The translations under genes were made by a program, and so were the position numbers. Below the pieces are notes generated by a model. That model made no database searches. It was not told the origin of the DNA and saw only the letters and a program-made list of their open reading frames with translations. DNA of 15,271 nucleotides from GCA-2686765 sp036012725 (lineage in GTDB: Bacteria > Pseudomonadota > Alphaproteobacteria > Rhodospirillales > 2-02-FULL-58-16), in contig DASCPW010000116.1 in the NCBI GenBank assembly GCA_036012725.1, positions 1 to 15,271 on the forward strand. Reading direction: 5' to 3'. This document shows positions 14,567 to 15,271 of the stretch, piece by piece. Position 1 is the first letter of the stretch; every line of letters starts with the position of its first letter.

Positions 14567-15271
14567 CTATTCGGACAGGCAATCCAACAACTCGCAGATG
14601 TTCTCGGGGGACGCCACCCACAGGTGGGAGGCGTCCTTGAACAGCAGGCTGCCGACCTTGACGTATTTGCCGACAATCGCCTTGACCTGGTCCTCGCCAC
14701 GCCCCTGCCAGAAGCCGTCGTTACTTGCAACCAGCACATGGGTCTCGATATCCATGATCCCGGAAAAGTCCCGCAACGCATGCCTGAGCATGGCGTTGAA
14801 GCAATCTATGGACACATAGTCCCAGTAGAGGTTGAAGCAGACGAAGCGGTTTTCCAGGTCGGCCTTGTAGATGGTTTTGCCCTGGTGTTGGTAACGCCAT
14901 TTGAACTTGGTGGTTGTCTCGGGGTTAAGAAAACGCAGAAGTTGGTGATTGGGGTAGGCGAACCAGCGATAGGAGTTGTGAACGAAACCGTTAAGCGGGA
15001 AGAACACCGTTTCCCATGCCGATTCCAGGAAGCTATCGGGGGCGCAGGCCACCCATAGCAGTTTCAGGTTGCCGGCAATGCCCGCTTTCCTAAGCCCGTC
15101 ATAAGCGTGGACGAAGTCATAAAAACCGTTGGAAGAGGCGATAACGACAACCTCGCCATAACGGCCGGAAAGCTGCTTCAAGTCATCGGTTATGACACGG
15201 CGTTTTTTGTCGATATTTTCGACTTTGTACTTTTCCCAGATCGGACACCGCGCCGAAAACTCGTCAAGATG
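14567..15271 (-). CDS. Alpha/beta hydrolase-like protein, partial (5' end outside window)
   Basis: The frame is open from the window edge to the TAG at 14567, giving at least 234 residues; the start lies beyond 15271. An early strand-turn VVVIASSNGFYDFVHAYDGL resembles a nucleophile elbow (A-S-Ser-N-G). Near the C-terminus LVASNDGFWQG offers a candidate acid, and DASHLWVASPENICELL a candidate His in the position typical of alpha/beta hydrolases. The middle segment (WRYQHQGKTIYKADLENRFV and neighbours) resembles a cap region. I infer the fold from the order and spacing of these motifs and cannot name a substrate. Sequence around the Ser is not the common GxSxG, so the assignment is uncertain. 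It is convergent with the FkbM gene, with a repeat remnant between them. Confidence 0.55.
   Translation of the reverse strand, partial: HLDEFSARCPIWEKYKVENIDKKRRVITDDLKQLSGRYGEVVVIASSNGFYDFVHAYDGLRKAGIAGNLKLLWVACAPDSFLESAWETVFFPLNGFVHNSYRWFAYPNHQLLRFLNPETTTKFKWRYQHQGKTIYKADLENRFVCFNLYWDYVSIDCFNAMLRHALRDFSGIMDIETHVLVASNDGFWQGRGEDQVKAIVGKYVKVGSLLFKDASHLWVASPENICELLDCLSE

Overview
The window looks like chromosomal DNA from an alphaproteobacterium, most likely a Rhodospirillales-type organism. I base this on the GC-rich codon use of most genes, the RhlE helicase, the FadN-type beta-oxidation enzyme and the Flp/TadV pilus genes. This is inference, because no rRNA or other phylogenetic marker is present.

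Layout. 1-407 (-) holds decayed pieces: a histidine kinase fragment with an in-frame stop, and a short FeoA-like N-terminus. A 21-bp direct repeat (414-434 and 1069-1089) brackets an AT-rich island carrying a small membrane protein gene (661-1014 +). Then come an RhlE-type DEAD-box helicase (1117-2370 -), an intergenic region with a broken small gene, and a small AT-rich two-helix membrane protein (3078-3335 +). Next are a HigA-like antitoxin and a 5'-truncated AbiEii-like toxin (3496-4180 -) that abuts the beta-oxidation genes. The beta-oxidation block (4179-8605 -) reads, in transcription order, broken acyl-CoA ligase, thiolase, then a dehydrogenase/hydratase fusion. A small exported protein gene (8606-8860 -) sits directly upstream. 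On the + strand follow a conserved hypothetical gene broken at a T7 run, a CobW-type metallochaperone GTPase, and a translationally coupled MetV-like/MetF-like pair for methylene-tetrahydrofolate reduction. After these are an Flp pilin (12633-12788), its prepilin peptidase TadV/CpaA, and a frameshifted TPR-FkbM methyltransferase. The window ends in a partial gene on the - strand that looks like an alpha/beta hydrolase.

How the genes work together. Thiolase plus the FadN-like fusion could perform the hydration, dehydrogenation and thiolysis steps of fatty acid beta-oxidation, but the activating ligase is destroyed and the fusion has Asp at the first Gly of its NAD-binding motif. MetV and MetF probably form one reductase complex. 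Flp and TadV are substrate and protease, yet the rest of a Tad locus is absent here.

The most striking theme is decay and rearrangement tied to short dispersed repeats. A 27-bp repeat occurs three times, twice as a near-palindromic pair between the CobW and MetV genes and once after TadV, and it supplies the stop codons of two unrelated genes in two different frames. A second repeat family (ends with TGGGGTCAA, plus a 15-bp AAATTCAACATTCAA segment) appears at three spots. It cuts off a gene after its first codons at 14505-14558. I see no complete insertion sequence, CRISPR array, tRNA or rRNA.
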